From: Cryptomeria japonica
Lineage: Eukaryota; Streptophyta; Pinopsida; Cupressales; Cupressaceae
Direction: 5' to 3'
Length of the DNA stretch: 60,000 nucleotides
Assembly: GCF_030272615.1 (NCBI RefSeq)
Contig: NC_081408.1
Span: forward strand, 203,342,191 to 203,402,190
Shown: positions 42,942 through 53,092 of the stretch, piece by piece
How positions within the stretch are numbered: the stretch's first letter is position 1
Layout: each line of letters opens with the position of its first letter
Translations under genes and position numbers: made by a program
Notes under the pieces: generated by a model
Told to the model about the DNA's origin: nothing
Seen by the model: the letters and a program-made list of their open reading frames with translations, nothing else
The model's database searches: none

Positions 42942-45935
42942 TCAAATTTTGTTCCTCATGTGCACAAACCAATGTCATCAGCATGTCTGGGTGGGAAGGT
43001 TTATGCTAGGCATGCCCCTATCATGCATCCCAAGGCACTAGAACGTTGAGAGTCATAACATACCGGTGAGATCTCTCAAGTGCGCTGAGTCAAAAAAATT
43101 ATCAAAATTTGAAGAACTATTTCTTCCAATCCATGACACATACAGTCGATCTATTTAATCATGTGGGGTCACATGAGGGTCCTCTACAATGGCCTATCTT
43201 AGTTTTTGATGACTCAAAGCCATTTTCAATTAGTAGCATTTTTTCGCCTGCTCAAAAAACTGTCAGTTGCTTGCAAGGAAAAGTTGCAAGATTGGCTAGA
43301 ATTGATTTTGTTCCTCATGTGCACAAACCAACATCACGAGAGCATCTAGGTGGGAATTTTTACACTAGGCTTGCCCCTGTCATGCATCCCAAAGTACCAG
43401 AATGTCGAGAGTCATACCCTATCGGTGAAATCTCTCAAGTGCTGTGAGTCCAAAAAATTATCAAAATTTGACAGACTGTTTCTTCCAATCCACGACACAT
43501 ACGGTCGATCTGTTTGATCTCATGGGGTCACATGAGGCTCCTTTACAATGGCCTCTCTCATTTTTCGATGACTCAAAGCCATTTTCAATTAGTAGCATTT
43601 TTTTGCCTGCTCAAAAAATCATCAATTGCTTGCAAGGAAAAGTTGCAAGATTGGCTAGAATTGGTTTTGTTCCTCATGTACACAAACCGACATCACGAGC
43701 ATGTCTAGGTGGGCATGTTTATGCTAGGAATTCCCCTTTCATGCATCCCAAAGCACCAAAACGTCAAGAGTCATAACCTACTGGTGAGATCTCTCAAGTG
43801 CCTTGAGTCCAAAAAATTGTCAAAATTTGACAGATTGTTTCTTTCAATTCACGACACATACGGTCGATTTGTTTGATCTCATGGGGTCGCATGAGGGTCC
43901 TCTACAATGGCCTATCTTATTTTTTGAAGACTCAAAGCCATTTTCAATTAGTAGCATTTTTTCACCTGCTCAAAAACCGTTAATTGCTTGCAAGGAAATG
44001 TTGCAAGATTGGCTAGAATTGATTTTGTTCCTCGTGTACACAAACTGACATTGTGAGCACATCTGGGTGGGCATGGTTATGCTAGGAATGCTCCTATCAT
44101 GCATCTCAAAGCACTAGAATGTTGAGAGTCATACTCTACCAGTGAGATCTCTCAAGTGCCCTAAGTCCAAAAAATTGTTAAAATTTGATGGACTATTTCT
44201 TTCAATCTATGATGCATACGGTTGATTTGTTTGATCCCGTGGGGTCATGTGAGGGTCCTCTACAATTTCCTATCTCAATTTTCGATGAGTCAAAGCCATT
44301 TTCAATTAGTAGCATTTTTTCACTTGCTCAAAAAACTGTCAGTTGCTTGCAAGGAAAAGTTGCAAGATTGGCTAGAATTGATTATGTTCCTCATGTGCAC
44401 AAACCGACATCATGAGCATGTCCAGGTGGGAATTTTTATGCTAGGTATGCCCCTGTTGTGCATCCCAAAGCACTAGAATATTGAGAGTCATACCCTACCG
44501 GTGAGATCTCTCAAGTGCCCTGAGTCCAAAAAATTATCAAAATTTCATGGACTATTTCTTCCAATCCACAACACATACAGTCAATCTGTTTGATCCCGTG
44601 GGGTCACGTGAGGCTCCTCTACAATTGTCTATCTCAATTTTCAAAGAGTCAAAGCCATTTTCAATTAGTAGCATTTTTTTACCTGCTCAAAAAACCATCA
44701 ATTGCTTGCAAGGAAAAGTTGCAAGATTGGCTAGAATTGGTTATGTTCCTCGTGTGCACAAACCGATATTGCAAGTGCATCTGGGTGGGCATGTTTACAC
44801 TAGGCATGCCTCTATCGTGCATCCCAAAGCACCAGAATGTTGAGAGTCATACCCTACCAATGAGATCTCTCAAGTGCCTTGAGTCCAAAAAATTATCAAA
44901 ATTTGACGGACTATTTCTTCCAATCCATGACACATATAGTTGATCTGTTTGATCTCATGGGGTCACGTGATGGTCCTCTATAATGGCCTATCTAGGTTTT
45001 CAATGACTCAAAGCCATTTTCAATTAGTAGCATTTTTTTGCCTACTCAAAAAACTGTCAGTTGCTTGAAAGGAAAAGTTGCAAGATTGGATAAAATTGAT
45101 TATGTTACTTGTGTGCACAAACCAACACCGTGAGTGCATCCGAGTGGGTATGTTTATGCTAGGAATTCCCTTGTCATGCATCCCAAAGCACCAAAACGTC
45201 GAGAGTCCTACCCTACCAGTGAGATCTCTCAAGTGCCCTGAGTGCAAAAAATTGTTAAAATTTGACAAACTGTTTCTTCCAGTCCACAACACATATGGTC
45301 AATCTGTTTGATCCCATGGGGTTGCATGAGGGTCCTCTACAATGGCCTATCTCGATTTTCGACGAGTTGAAGCCATTTTCAATTAGTAGCATTTTTTCAC
45401 CTACTCAAAAAAATGTCAGTTGCTTGCAAGGAAAAGTTGCAAGATTGGCTAGAATTGACTCTGTTCCTCATGTGCACAAACCGATGTCACGAGCACATCT
45501 AGGTGAGCATTTTTATGCTAGGCATGCCCTATCATGCATCCCAAAGAACCAAAATGTTGAGAGTCATACCCTACCGGTGAGATCTCTCAAGTACCTTGAG
45601 TCCAAAAAATTGTCAAAATTTGATGGACTGTTTCTTCCAATCCATGACACATATGGTCGATCTGTTTAATCTCATGGGGCGCATGAGGCTCCTCTATAAT
45701 GGCCTATCTTAGTTTTTGATGACTCCAAGCCATTTTTAATTAGTAGCATTTTTTCGCCTGCTCAGAAAACCGTCAATTGCTTGCAAGGAAAAGTTGCAAG
45801 ATTGGCTAGAATTGATTATGTTCCTTGTGTGCGCAAACTGACATCGCGAGCTCATCTGGGTGGGCATGTTTACACTATGCATGCCCCTATCATGCATCCC
45901 AAAGCACCAGAACATCGAGAGTCATACCCTACCGA
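42942..45935 (+). repeat. Tandem array, 359-bp unit, about 8.4 copies
   Basis: The anchor TCAATTAGTAGCATTTTTT recurs at 43,227, 43,586, 43,945, 44,303, 44,662, 45,020, 45,379 and 45,738, a steady step of 358-359 bp, after one partial unit. Each unit contains GTTCCTCATGTGCACAAACC, CATGCATCCCAAAGCACC, GTGAGATCTCTCAAGTGCC and GCTTGCAAGGAAAAGTTGCA. Units carry short open frames on both strands. Because 359 is not a multiple of three, these frames do not join across units. Unit differences are concentrated at CG dinucleotides. Confidence 0.95.
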
Positions 45936-46169
45936 CGCAATGTAAAAGTTGCTTGACAACTTTTTTGACAATTTTTGCTCAAACTGTATCTAGTCTCAAT
46001 CTATCACCCCTGTGACCCGATAATGACTCAAATAATTATCCATGATTATACAAGAATCAAGAATGCTCATGACTGACTAGGGACACATCACATATGCTCA
46101 AAACATAGTCACAAAACATTGACACACAAAATAGTCACAAAACATTGTCATATATTATTCAAAAATTTG

Positions 46170-46490
46170 CCTCTAAATATGGTCAAATCAGCTTTTGGCT
46201 ATTTGATTATACAAAAAATTGTCTTACAAATAACCTCATGGGCTATTATACAAAATCTGGCATTACAATATATGTGATTCAGCTCATTGCCATTTTAATA
46301 TACAAATCATCTCATGGGCTTTTATACAAAATTTGGCATTACAATATGTGCGATCAGCTCATCGTCATTTTAATATAAAAAATTTGGCATGTACATATGT
46401 ACAAATCAGCTCATTGCCACTCAAATATACAAAATTATGCCCCTAAACATGTAAAAATTGGCTCATCGGCATTTATATATACAAAAAATG
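46170..46490. repeat. Diverged tandem repeat, about 60-85 bp units
   Basis: The set TATACAAAATYTGGCATTACA, CAGCTCATTGCCATTTTAAT and CTCATGGGCTWTTATACA recurs about four times with increasing divergence to the right. No coding sequence. Confidence 0.65.
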
Positions 46491-46556
46491 AATATAGAAC
46501 AATTCGTCAATGATTTATACAAAATTCTCAAAATCATTCTACTCTAAACCATAGAA

Positions 46557-49390
46557 TCAATCAAGTGAGCCTTCAGGATCGACTCTAACCCGTATTGTGT
46601 CAAGTATTGCCTCGTGGTCAGATTCATGAACTTTCCATAAAATTTTGTTATGAGGTCTACCACGATACTTCATCAAATGAATATTTGTTGCAACAACAAG
46701 GTTAGAGAAATGAAGAATATGTCTGTGTGTTTCAAAGTCCTCAAGCAACCAAACATCAGAATTCTTGATAGGGTATCTCTGAAGCCATGCTCCTGTCATG
46801 ACAACAAACCTTATTGGGTACTCAATACCCTCTCCATCAATGATTGTGGTTGTCAATTTTCTTTTAGGCTCAACACAACAACACAAATAGTAATATGTTC
46901 CTTCTTCATTTTTCTCTTCTACAACAACTGCATACACATGACCTGCATTTTATAAAGTGTTAGTTAATACCAAAAATAAAGTATGATGTACAACAAAATG
47001 AATCAAAAAGAATACTAGCAAAAAAATTAACTCAAAAAATCACTTGAATCCAATAGGTCAGATACATGGTCAAAATCCACTGATGTCTCCATTTGGCTCA
47101 ATTGTAGTGCTTTGGGAATTTGATATGAATCAATGGGAACCAATGGTCTACAAGACCATTTGTCAACCCACTCTTCTGATTCACATTCTTCCCACAAACA
47201 ATACATGCATGAAGAGAAAAAACATACCATCTGTCTCATATAAATTACCAATGAACTTGAATTTGAACTCATAAATGAGTGCATGTCACTTGATCCTACA
47301 ACTGTACAACAATCTAGATAGTTTTCAATGTTAGATTCAGTAATCAACCAAAAATATCTATGAACCAATGGCATACCTAGATTACCTGGACCCAGCGTAG
47401 ACCTACACCATCACACAATTATTTCTGCATCTACCAACTCAACACCACCTTCGTACTTCAATTCTTCCCTGGCTAGGGCTCTTTTCACACATGCTCCTGC
47501 ACCATCGTGCTCTCCTTTAGCATGTCCAACCTCAGTGAAATTCCAAAAATGTTGTACACTGCTTGTCACATGCATCCTTGTCAGCCAATAAAACATCCTT
47601 GCATTCTTGAATTGTGTAGTGCAATTATCTGACCATATTAAGTGTCAATTGTATCATATGTTCCTTTCCCTTAAACTATCATAGAAAACTTTAAAGCATC
47701 CTTGTACAAACTCTGATGAATGAGAATGATCATCACTTATGTAGAAGTGATACTCTCTTACAACCTTTCTATCCTCCTATGTGCTATCATCTGCATGCAT
47801 GAATGCTATGTGTACAAAAATAGAAACTTGTGTAGAGTGATAATACATGGATTGCACTTCATTTTGAGGTTGTAGTGTATAACTTTTAGCAAAAATCAAT
47901 GATAGAGATGATGGTGCCAAGAGGAAATGTGTCCTTACACAACTTGAATTGCTCATCTAACCATCGAGCTCTATGTGTATGCATTATGTACTCATAAGCT
48001 AGTTTCTCTTGAAAACATTTTCATAAATTAAGCTACACATATATCATTTTTCACTAGCTCACATCTCTTCAAATCTTTTCCATCTTTAACTCCATATGTG
48101 ATTGTCTTGTATTTTCTAAAAGAAACTAGTTTCGTACCAATTTCATGTGTGCTCTCCAAATGTATGCATCTTGGTAAACATTGCAAACCACCACATATAG
48201 CACAAGAACCTTCCAAACAAGGCATCTTATAATAAATGCAACCATCATGTCTATTACATAACACACTTGAAATAAATTCTCTTGCCGACTTAGGAGGTGT
48301 TTGTATATTACATTCCTACAAAACATCGTTAGTGTGCAAAGTAGAACAAATATGACAAAAAATATCATAATGCATGGAAAATTCAATATGCATCCCTAGA
48401 ACAACACGTGGTGCGTACATGACTAATCTTAATATAAAAAAGTTTTGCCATTTCAAAAAATCTTTGAGAAATTTTTATTTGAGGAAACTTTTGAAGGAAT
48501 CTTTCATAAAATTTAGTTTGAGTCATATCCAAACAGTGTTTCGCATGTGGCTCATGATTTTTAGACCCAATTCACCTTCTAACAACATCTCTTTGGTTGG
48601 GCAATACTCTTGTACTATCATGCCAAAAATTTTCAATTAATGTTTTTAGTGCATCTACAACAACCCTGTCTTTGCGTGGTAGTCTACCCGAGAATGCCCA
48701 AAGAGAATTATTGTTAGGTTCCTCTATTTGTTCTCGTGTCTTTAATGCTTTACTTAATGTTATTCTACTAACGTTCAATGACTTACTTGTTTTTCTTATC
48801 AAATGATCTTTTTTTATTTTCTTGCTCATTATGGTTGATGTAATGACACGTTGAGTAGCATTAGAATCTTTACTAGATTTTGAACCAATAGATTGATATG
48901 CATCAAATATATTTCTGACAATAGTTATTTCATTGTTACTTTCAGATGATATTAGGCCTAGAATTTTCATTGTCTCTCTAAAATTCAAATTTTTAATCAT
49001 TTGAACAATTAATTGAGATCTTGTGGTTTGCTTTAAGTTTTTAAAATAGTTTTACCATATTCTTTTAACCATTCTCCTACAAGTTTTAAAATGAACCTAA
49101 TCATTTAATTGATTATTCAATGCGGTATCTTCTTCAATTGTATTAGGTTCAAACAGTAAATTATCAAATGTTTCTTCTTCAATTGCATTAGGTTCAAATG
49201 GTAAATTATCAAATGTTTCTTCTTCAATTGCATTAGGTGCATTATATTCATTTGGTAAATCGAATTGAGATGTTGAGGTTGACATACCTTCTTCTCCCAT
49301 TGTTCATATGTCACGTAATTTCTTCATACGCTGCCTTTGTCTTTCCTTTTGAGCCTCTCATTGTTCCATCATTCCTCGCTTGTTCTTTCA
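46557..49390 (-). pseudogene. Transposase-like gene of the candidate DNA transposon
   Basis: On the minus strand, in order: a basic start (QKERQRQRMKKLRD near 49,340), an acidic 15-residue repeat, a helical domain with ALKTREQIEEPNNNSLWAFS and LPRKDRVVVDALKTLIENFW (48,800-48,630), then HAKHCLDMTQTKFYERFLQ and VRTTCC with downstream histidines and cysteines (48,550-48,330), and a cysteine-rich segment GSCAICGGLQCLPRC (48,210). WSDNCTTQFKNARMFYWLTR near 47,640-47,590 and GHAKGEHDGAGACVKRAL near 47,530 follow, then CECES-type blocks to 47,032. An intron ends at a TGCAG acceptor (46,943) and a last exon runs 46,942-46,557. The paired D and E motifs resemble a DDE-type catalytic core. Several frame changes and stops show it is broken. 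Confidence 0.6.
49130..49270 (-). repeat. 45-bp coding repeat, about 2.5-3 units
   Basis: TCTTCAATTGYATTAGGTTC followed by AAATTATCAAATGTTTCT recurs every 45 bp. On the minus strand it encodes the acidic 15-residue unit NAIEEETFDNLPFEP near the start of the transposase-like protein. Confidence 0.85.
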
Positions 49391-49645
49391 CATGGTTGAG
49401 ATCGGTTGACCTAAATAGAATCATATTACATATATATGTAAAGAAAAGTTCAAAAATAAATAAATAACCATAAGTATGCATCTTATCATTATTTTTTGGA
49501 ATCAAACTATTAAACAATCAGAATTTAATCCTTTGAAACCATGCAAAAACAAAAAACTAATAACAACAGCAATTCAATCATTTCAAATCATGCAAAAAAA
49601 AAAAAATTCACTTACTTTTATGTATACAACAGTGATAGAAGTGTA

Positions 49646-49727
49646 GACATAGTTCAAGTGGGGCCTTCAATGACCTCAAAAACTTATTTTGAGGCCATTG
49701 AGGCTCTTGGGCAACTAAAACTATGTC
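49646..49727. repeat. Imperfect hairpin, arms about 40 bp
   Basis: GACATAGTT..CCTTCAATGACCTCAAAA pairs with TTTTGAGGCCATTGAGG..AACTATGTC across a very short loop (ACTTA). It lies upstream of the minus-strand transposase-like gene. It could be a small-RNA precursor, a regulatory structure, or a MITE remnant. Confidence 0.55.
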
Positions 49728-49922
49728 TCTAAACCATGTACATGCTACATTGATAACCGCATACGCGTTGCTAGGCCATAAAATGTTGGCAAGCCCAATG
49801 GTAGTCTCGGCTGATAAGTAGTGCATAACGTAGCACTAAACCTAAAAATGTTATCCCAGGGTATGGAATACTGGGAATAGTACCGCTTATGACTAATAAG
49901 TACCGTGTACTTGCTACTAAGC

Positions 49923-50422
49923 NNNNNNNNNNNNNNNNNNNNNNNNNNNNNNNNNNNNNNNNNNNNNNNNNNNNNNNNNNNNNNNNNNNNNNNNNNNNNN
50001 NNNNNNNNNNNNNNNNNNNNNNNNNNNNNNNNNNNNNNNNNNNNNNNNNNNNNNNNNNNNNNNNNNNNNNNNNNNNNNNNNNNNNNNNNNNNNNNNNNNN
50101 NNNNNNNNNNNNNNNNNNNNNNNNNNNNNNNNNNNNNNNNNNNNNNNNNNNNNNNNNNNNNNNNNNNNNNNNNNNNNNNNNNNNNNNNNNNNNNNNNNNN
50201 NNNNNNNNNNNNNNNNNNNNNNNNNNNNNNNNNNNNNNNNNNNNNNNNNNNNNNNNNNNNNNNNNNNNNNNNNNNNNNNNNNNNNNNNNNNNNNNNNNNN
50301 NNNNNNNNNNNNNNNNNNNNNNNNNNNNNNNNNNNNNNNNNNNNNNNNNNNNNNNNNNNNNNNNNNNNNNNNNNNNNNNNNNNNNNNNNNNNNNNNNNNN
50401 NNNNNNNNNNNNNNNNNNNNNN
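49923..50422. other. Assembly gap, 500 N
   Basis: Exactly 500 N bases, so the true distance is probably unknown. It abuts the GA repeat, which is the likely cause of the break. Confidence 0.95.
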
Positions 50423-50624
50423 AGGAGGGAGAGAGGGAGAGAGAGAGAGGGAGAGGAGGGAGATAGAGGGAGAGAGGGAGAGAGGGAGATGAGAGAGGAG
50501 AGGGAGTGAGTGCGAGAGGAGAGGGAGAGGTAGACACAGAGAGAGGGAGAGGAGAGGGAGATGGAGAGATAGGGAGAGGAGAGGGGAGAGGGAGAGAGGG
50601 AGAGAACGTGGGGGGAAGGGAGAG

Positions 50625-50668
<44 letters not shown>

Positions 50669-51153
50669 TGAGAGGGGGTGGGAGAGGGAGAGAGAGGGAG
50701 AGGAGAGGGGAGAGGAGAGAGAGGGAGAAAGGAGAGGAGAGGGGAGAGGGAGAAAGAGGGGAGAGAGGGAGAGAACAATGGGGGGAAGGGAGAGGTAGAG
50801 GGAGGGAGAGAGCGAGAGAAGAGGGGGGAGGGAAGGTAGAGAGAGGGAGAGAGGGAAGGAGGGGGAGAGAGAGGAGAGAGAGAGGGGGGAGGGAAGGTAG
50901 AGAGAGGGAAGGGGAGAGAGAGGAGGAGAGAGGGAGAGAGAAGAGGGGGGTGGGAGAGGGAGAGAAGATAGGGAGAAGGATGGGAGAGGGAGAGGAGAGG
51001 AGAGAGAGAGAGAGAGAGGTGGGGGGTGGGAGAGGGAGAGAGAGGGGAGAGGGAGAGAGGGAGAGAGGGAGAGAACATGGGGAGAAGGGAGAGGTAGAGG
51101 GAGGGTGAGAAGAGGGGGGAGGGAAGGTAGAGAGAGGGAGAGAGGGAAGGAGG

Positions 51154-51228
<75 letters not shown>

Positions 51229-51325
51229 TGGGAGAGGGAGACGAGGGAGAGGAGAGGGAGAGGGAGAGAGGGAGAGAGAGGGAGAGAACATGGGGGAAGG
51301 GAGAGGTAGGGAGGGAGAGAAGAGG

Positions 51326-51375
<50 letters not shown>

Positions 51376-51412
51376 GGGTGGGAGAGGGAGAGGAGAGGGG
51401 AGAGGGAGAGAA

Positions 51413-51456
<44 letters not shown>

Positions 51457-51549
51457 TGGGGAGAGGGAGAGAGAGGGAGAGGAGAGGGGAGAGGGAGAGA
51501 AGAGGGGGAGGGAAGGAGGGAGAGGGAGAGAGGAGAGGGAGAGAGCGAG

Positions 51550-51593
<44 letters not shown>

Positions 51594-51755
51594 AGAGAGA
51601 GAGAGAGAAGAGGGGGGTGGGATAGGGAGAGAGGGAGGAGGAGGGATAGAGAGGGAGAGAGGGAGAGGAGAAGGGAGAGGGAGAGAGGGAGGGGAGAGTG
51701 GAGAGGGAGAGAGAGGGGGAGAGGGAGAGAACATGGGGGAAGGGAGAGGTAGAGG
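50423..51755 (+). repeat. Polypurine GA-rich array with higher-order units
   Basis: The + strand is almost wholly A and G for 1.3 kb, mixing (GA)n runs with GGGAGA blocks. A landmark, GAGAACATGGGGGAAGGG then AGAGGTAGAG, recurs near 50,601, 50,771, 51,069, 51,283 and 51,727, so larger units of about 170-440 bp are present. Long serine/leucine/proline frames on the minus strand are artefacts. A shorter GA run lies at 51,888-51,916. Confidence 0.95.
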
Positions 51756-51883
51756 GAGGAGAGAATACATGATAAAAATTAAAGAGGAAGTTGCAGATAA
51801 GAAATAAATTCACTTCTTCTAGAGAAGTGCAGACACAGTTGCAGTGGGGTATGAAGGGAGAGAAGAAGAGAAAGAGGGATGGG

Positions 51884-51919
<36 letters not shown>

Positions 51920-51949
51920 TGTATGCATTTGAGAGGGAGAGACAATACA

Positions 51950-52090
51950 CTTACATGTGTATATATATGTTTAATATAATATATGTATATAAACATATAA
52001 TACATACAATGTCATATTATACACATATTATATATTACATATATTATATGAATATACAAATATTATATATTACATATATTATATTATAGA
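51950..52090. repeat. TATA/ACAT-rich low-complexity tract
   Basis: Repeated ATATTATATATTACATAT-type sequence, with no gene, between the GA array and the subterminal repeats. Confidence 0.8.
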
Positions 52091-52137
52091 ATAGCGTGTA
52101 TGCACTATTTATAGTAAAGATAGTGCATACACGCTAT
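52091..52137. repeat. Perfect 18-bp hairpin in the right subterminal region
   Basis: ATAGCGTGTATGCACTAT at 52,091-52,108 and its exact reverse complement at 52,120-52,137, separated by 11 bases. Each arm contains one subterminal repeat motif. Confidence 0.9.
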
Positions 52138-52225
52138 TTAATGGGAAACACATGCGTACGCGCTTCTTACACTATAAATACCCAGTATGTGCTTTTTAAA
52201 CCATAAGTACCCCGTATGTGCTTTT
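52092..52225 (-). repeat. Right subterminal repeats, about 29-bp period
   Basis: Motifs at 52,092 (AGCGTGTATGCACT), 52,121 (AGTGCATACACGCT), 52,152 (ATGCGTACGCGCT), 52,183 (CAGTATGTGCTTT) and 52,212 (CCGTATGTGCTTT) are spaced 29-31 bp. They correspond to the left set at 39,496-39,668. Confidence 0.7.
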
Positions 52226-53042
52226 GACTTTTTAGGCTTGGAAATAGGCCTAGATGACAAAGCTATGGATTGGAAGTTTGATTTCCCTCCATTTCTCTCA
52301 TTTTTGACGTGTTTTATTTTATCAACTTGGTTTATCGACTTTGTCATCATCAGGTTTACACTTCATAAAGTGGGTATTTCTAAAATTGCCACCATATTTT
52401 CACCCATCTTCTGAGCTTTCTAACCATTTTTTTTTCAATTTGAACAACAATAACATATTATTATTGAATTTCTTTTACTAGTGTCTCCATAGTTCTCACA
52501 AACATAGGTGCACCTTTTTTTGAATAACTTTTGATATACATATCCAAATTTTAAAAACTTTATATATTATTGTAGTGCACTTGATTCTTTACAATTTAAA
52601 AAAAAAAATTGTATTTTCAATTTGTTTAGTGCAACTTATGCTTCATGCACAAACAGGTACCAAATTTTTAGTATGTGCTCGATTGGAAAAATCATTTAAA
52701 AAAAAAATACTCAACAAAAAATTACAAAAAAATATACATCTTCTAGTGTTCAGTCTTAACTATCTTTTTGCCAAAGGATTTATCAAAATACTAAATCTAA
52801 CTATGACTTTTTTGATGTACACGTCAAACACTATGTTATGTTTTTCAGAAAAAAACAGGGTTAGTTTTTTGTGCACGAAGGATTTGACCCCCTTAATCTT
52901 ATCCAATTTTGAAAAAGTTTAGTAGTTTGGAAACTAGATTCAGAGGTACCACAATATTTGTTCTTTGATTATCTTCATATCTTGAGTGGATGACTTTCAA
53001 ATTTTGCCTCTAAGTTCAGGTTCACCTGATTTCAGAAAAAAA
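52226..53042. other. Right internal flank of the candidate transposon
   Basis: AT-rich with only short frames. No gene recognised. Confidence 0.45.
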
Positions 53043-53092
53043 GTGTCCACTTATACCCCCCCATTTTGATGACCATCTTTGTGCACTTACCC
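53043..53092 (-). repeat. Right terminal inverted repeat
   Basis: The reverse complement reads GGGTAAGTGCACAAAGATGG, then, after a longer spacer, AAGTGGACAC. It matches the left end at 39,398-39,437. It is followed by ATGT. Confidence 0.65.

Larger units (their letters stand above)
39398..53092. mobile_element. Candidate 13.7-kb DNA transposon with 4-bp target duplication
   Basis: The first 21 bases, GGGT then GTGTGCACAAAGATGGT, match the reverse complement of the last 21 (53,072-53,092) at 19 of 21 positions. A second shared block, AAGTGGACAC, follows inside each end. ATGT precedes the left end (39,394-39,397) and follows the right end (53,093-53,096). Subterminal repeats spaced about 29 bp lie inside both ends. 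Two genes converge: a + strand gene at 39,848-42,408 and a minus-strand transposase-like gene at 49,390-46,557. Between and beyond them are a 359-bp tandem array, a GA block and an assembly gap of 500 N, so true length is unknown. The superfamily is not assigned; a 4-bp duplication is compatible with several. Confidence 0.65.

Noticed and set aside
42942-45935. Open frames of 75-135 codons in each 359-bp unit, which might be a repeated protein.
   Set aside because: The unit length is not a multiple of three, frames end within each unit, and similar-length frames occur on the other strand. No conserved domain is seen.
49771-52005. A 744-codon minus-strand open frame and several long + strand frames.
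   Set aside because: They run through the GA repeat and the N gap. The products are only Ser/Leu/Pro or Arg/Glu runs dictated by the dinucleotide repeat.
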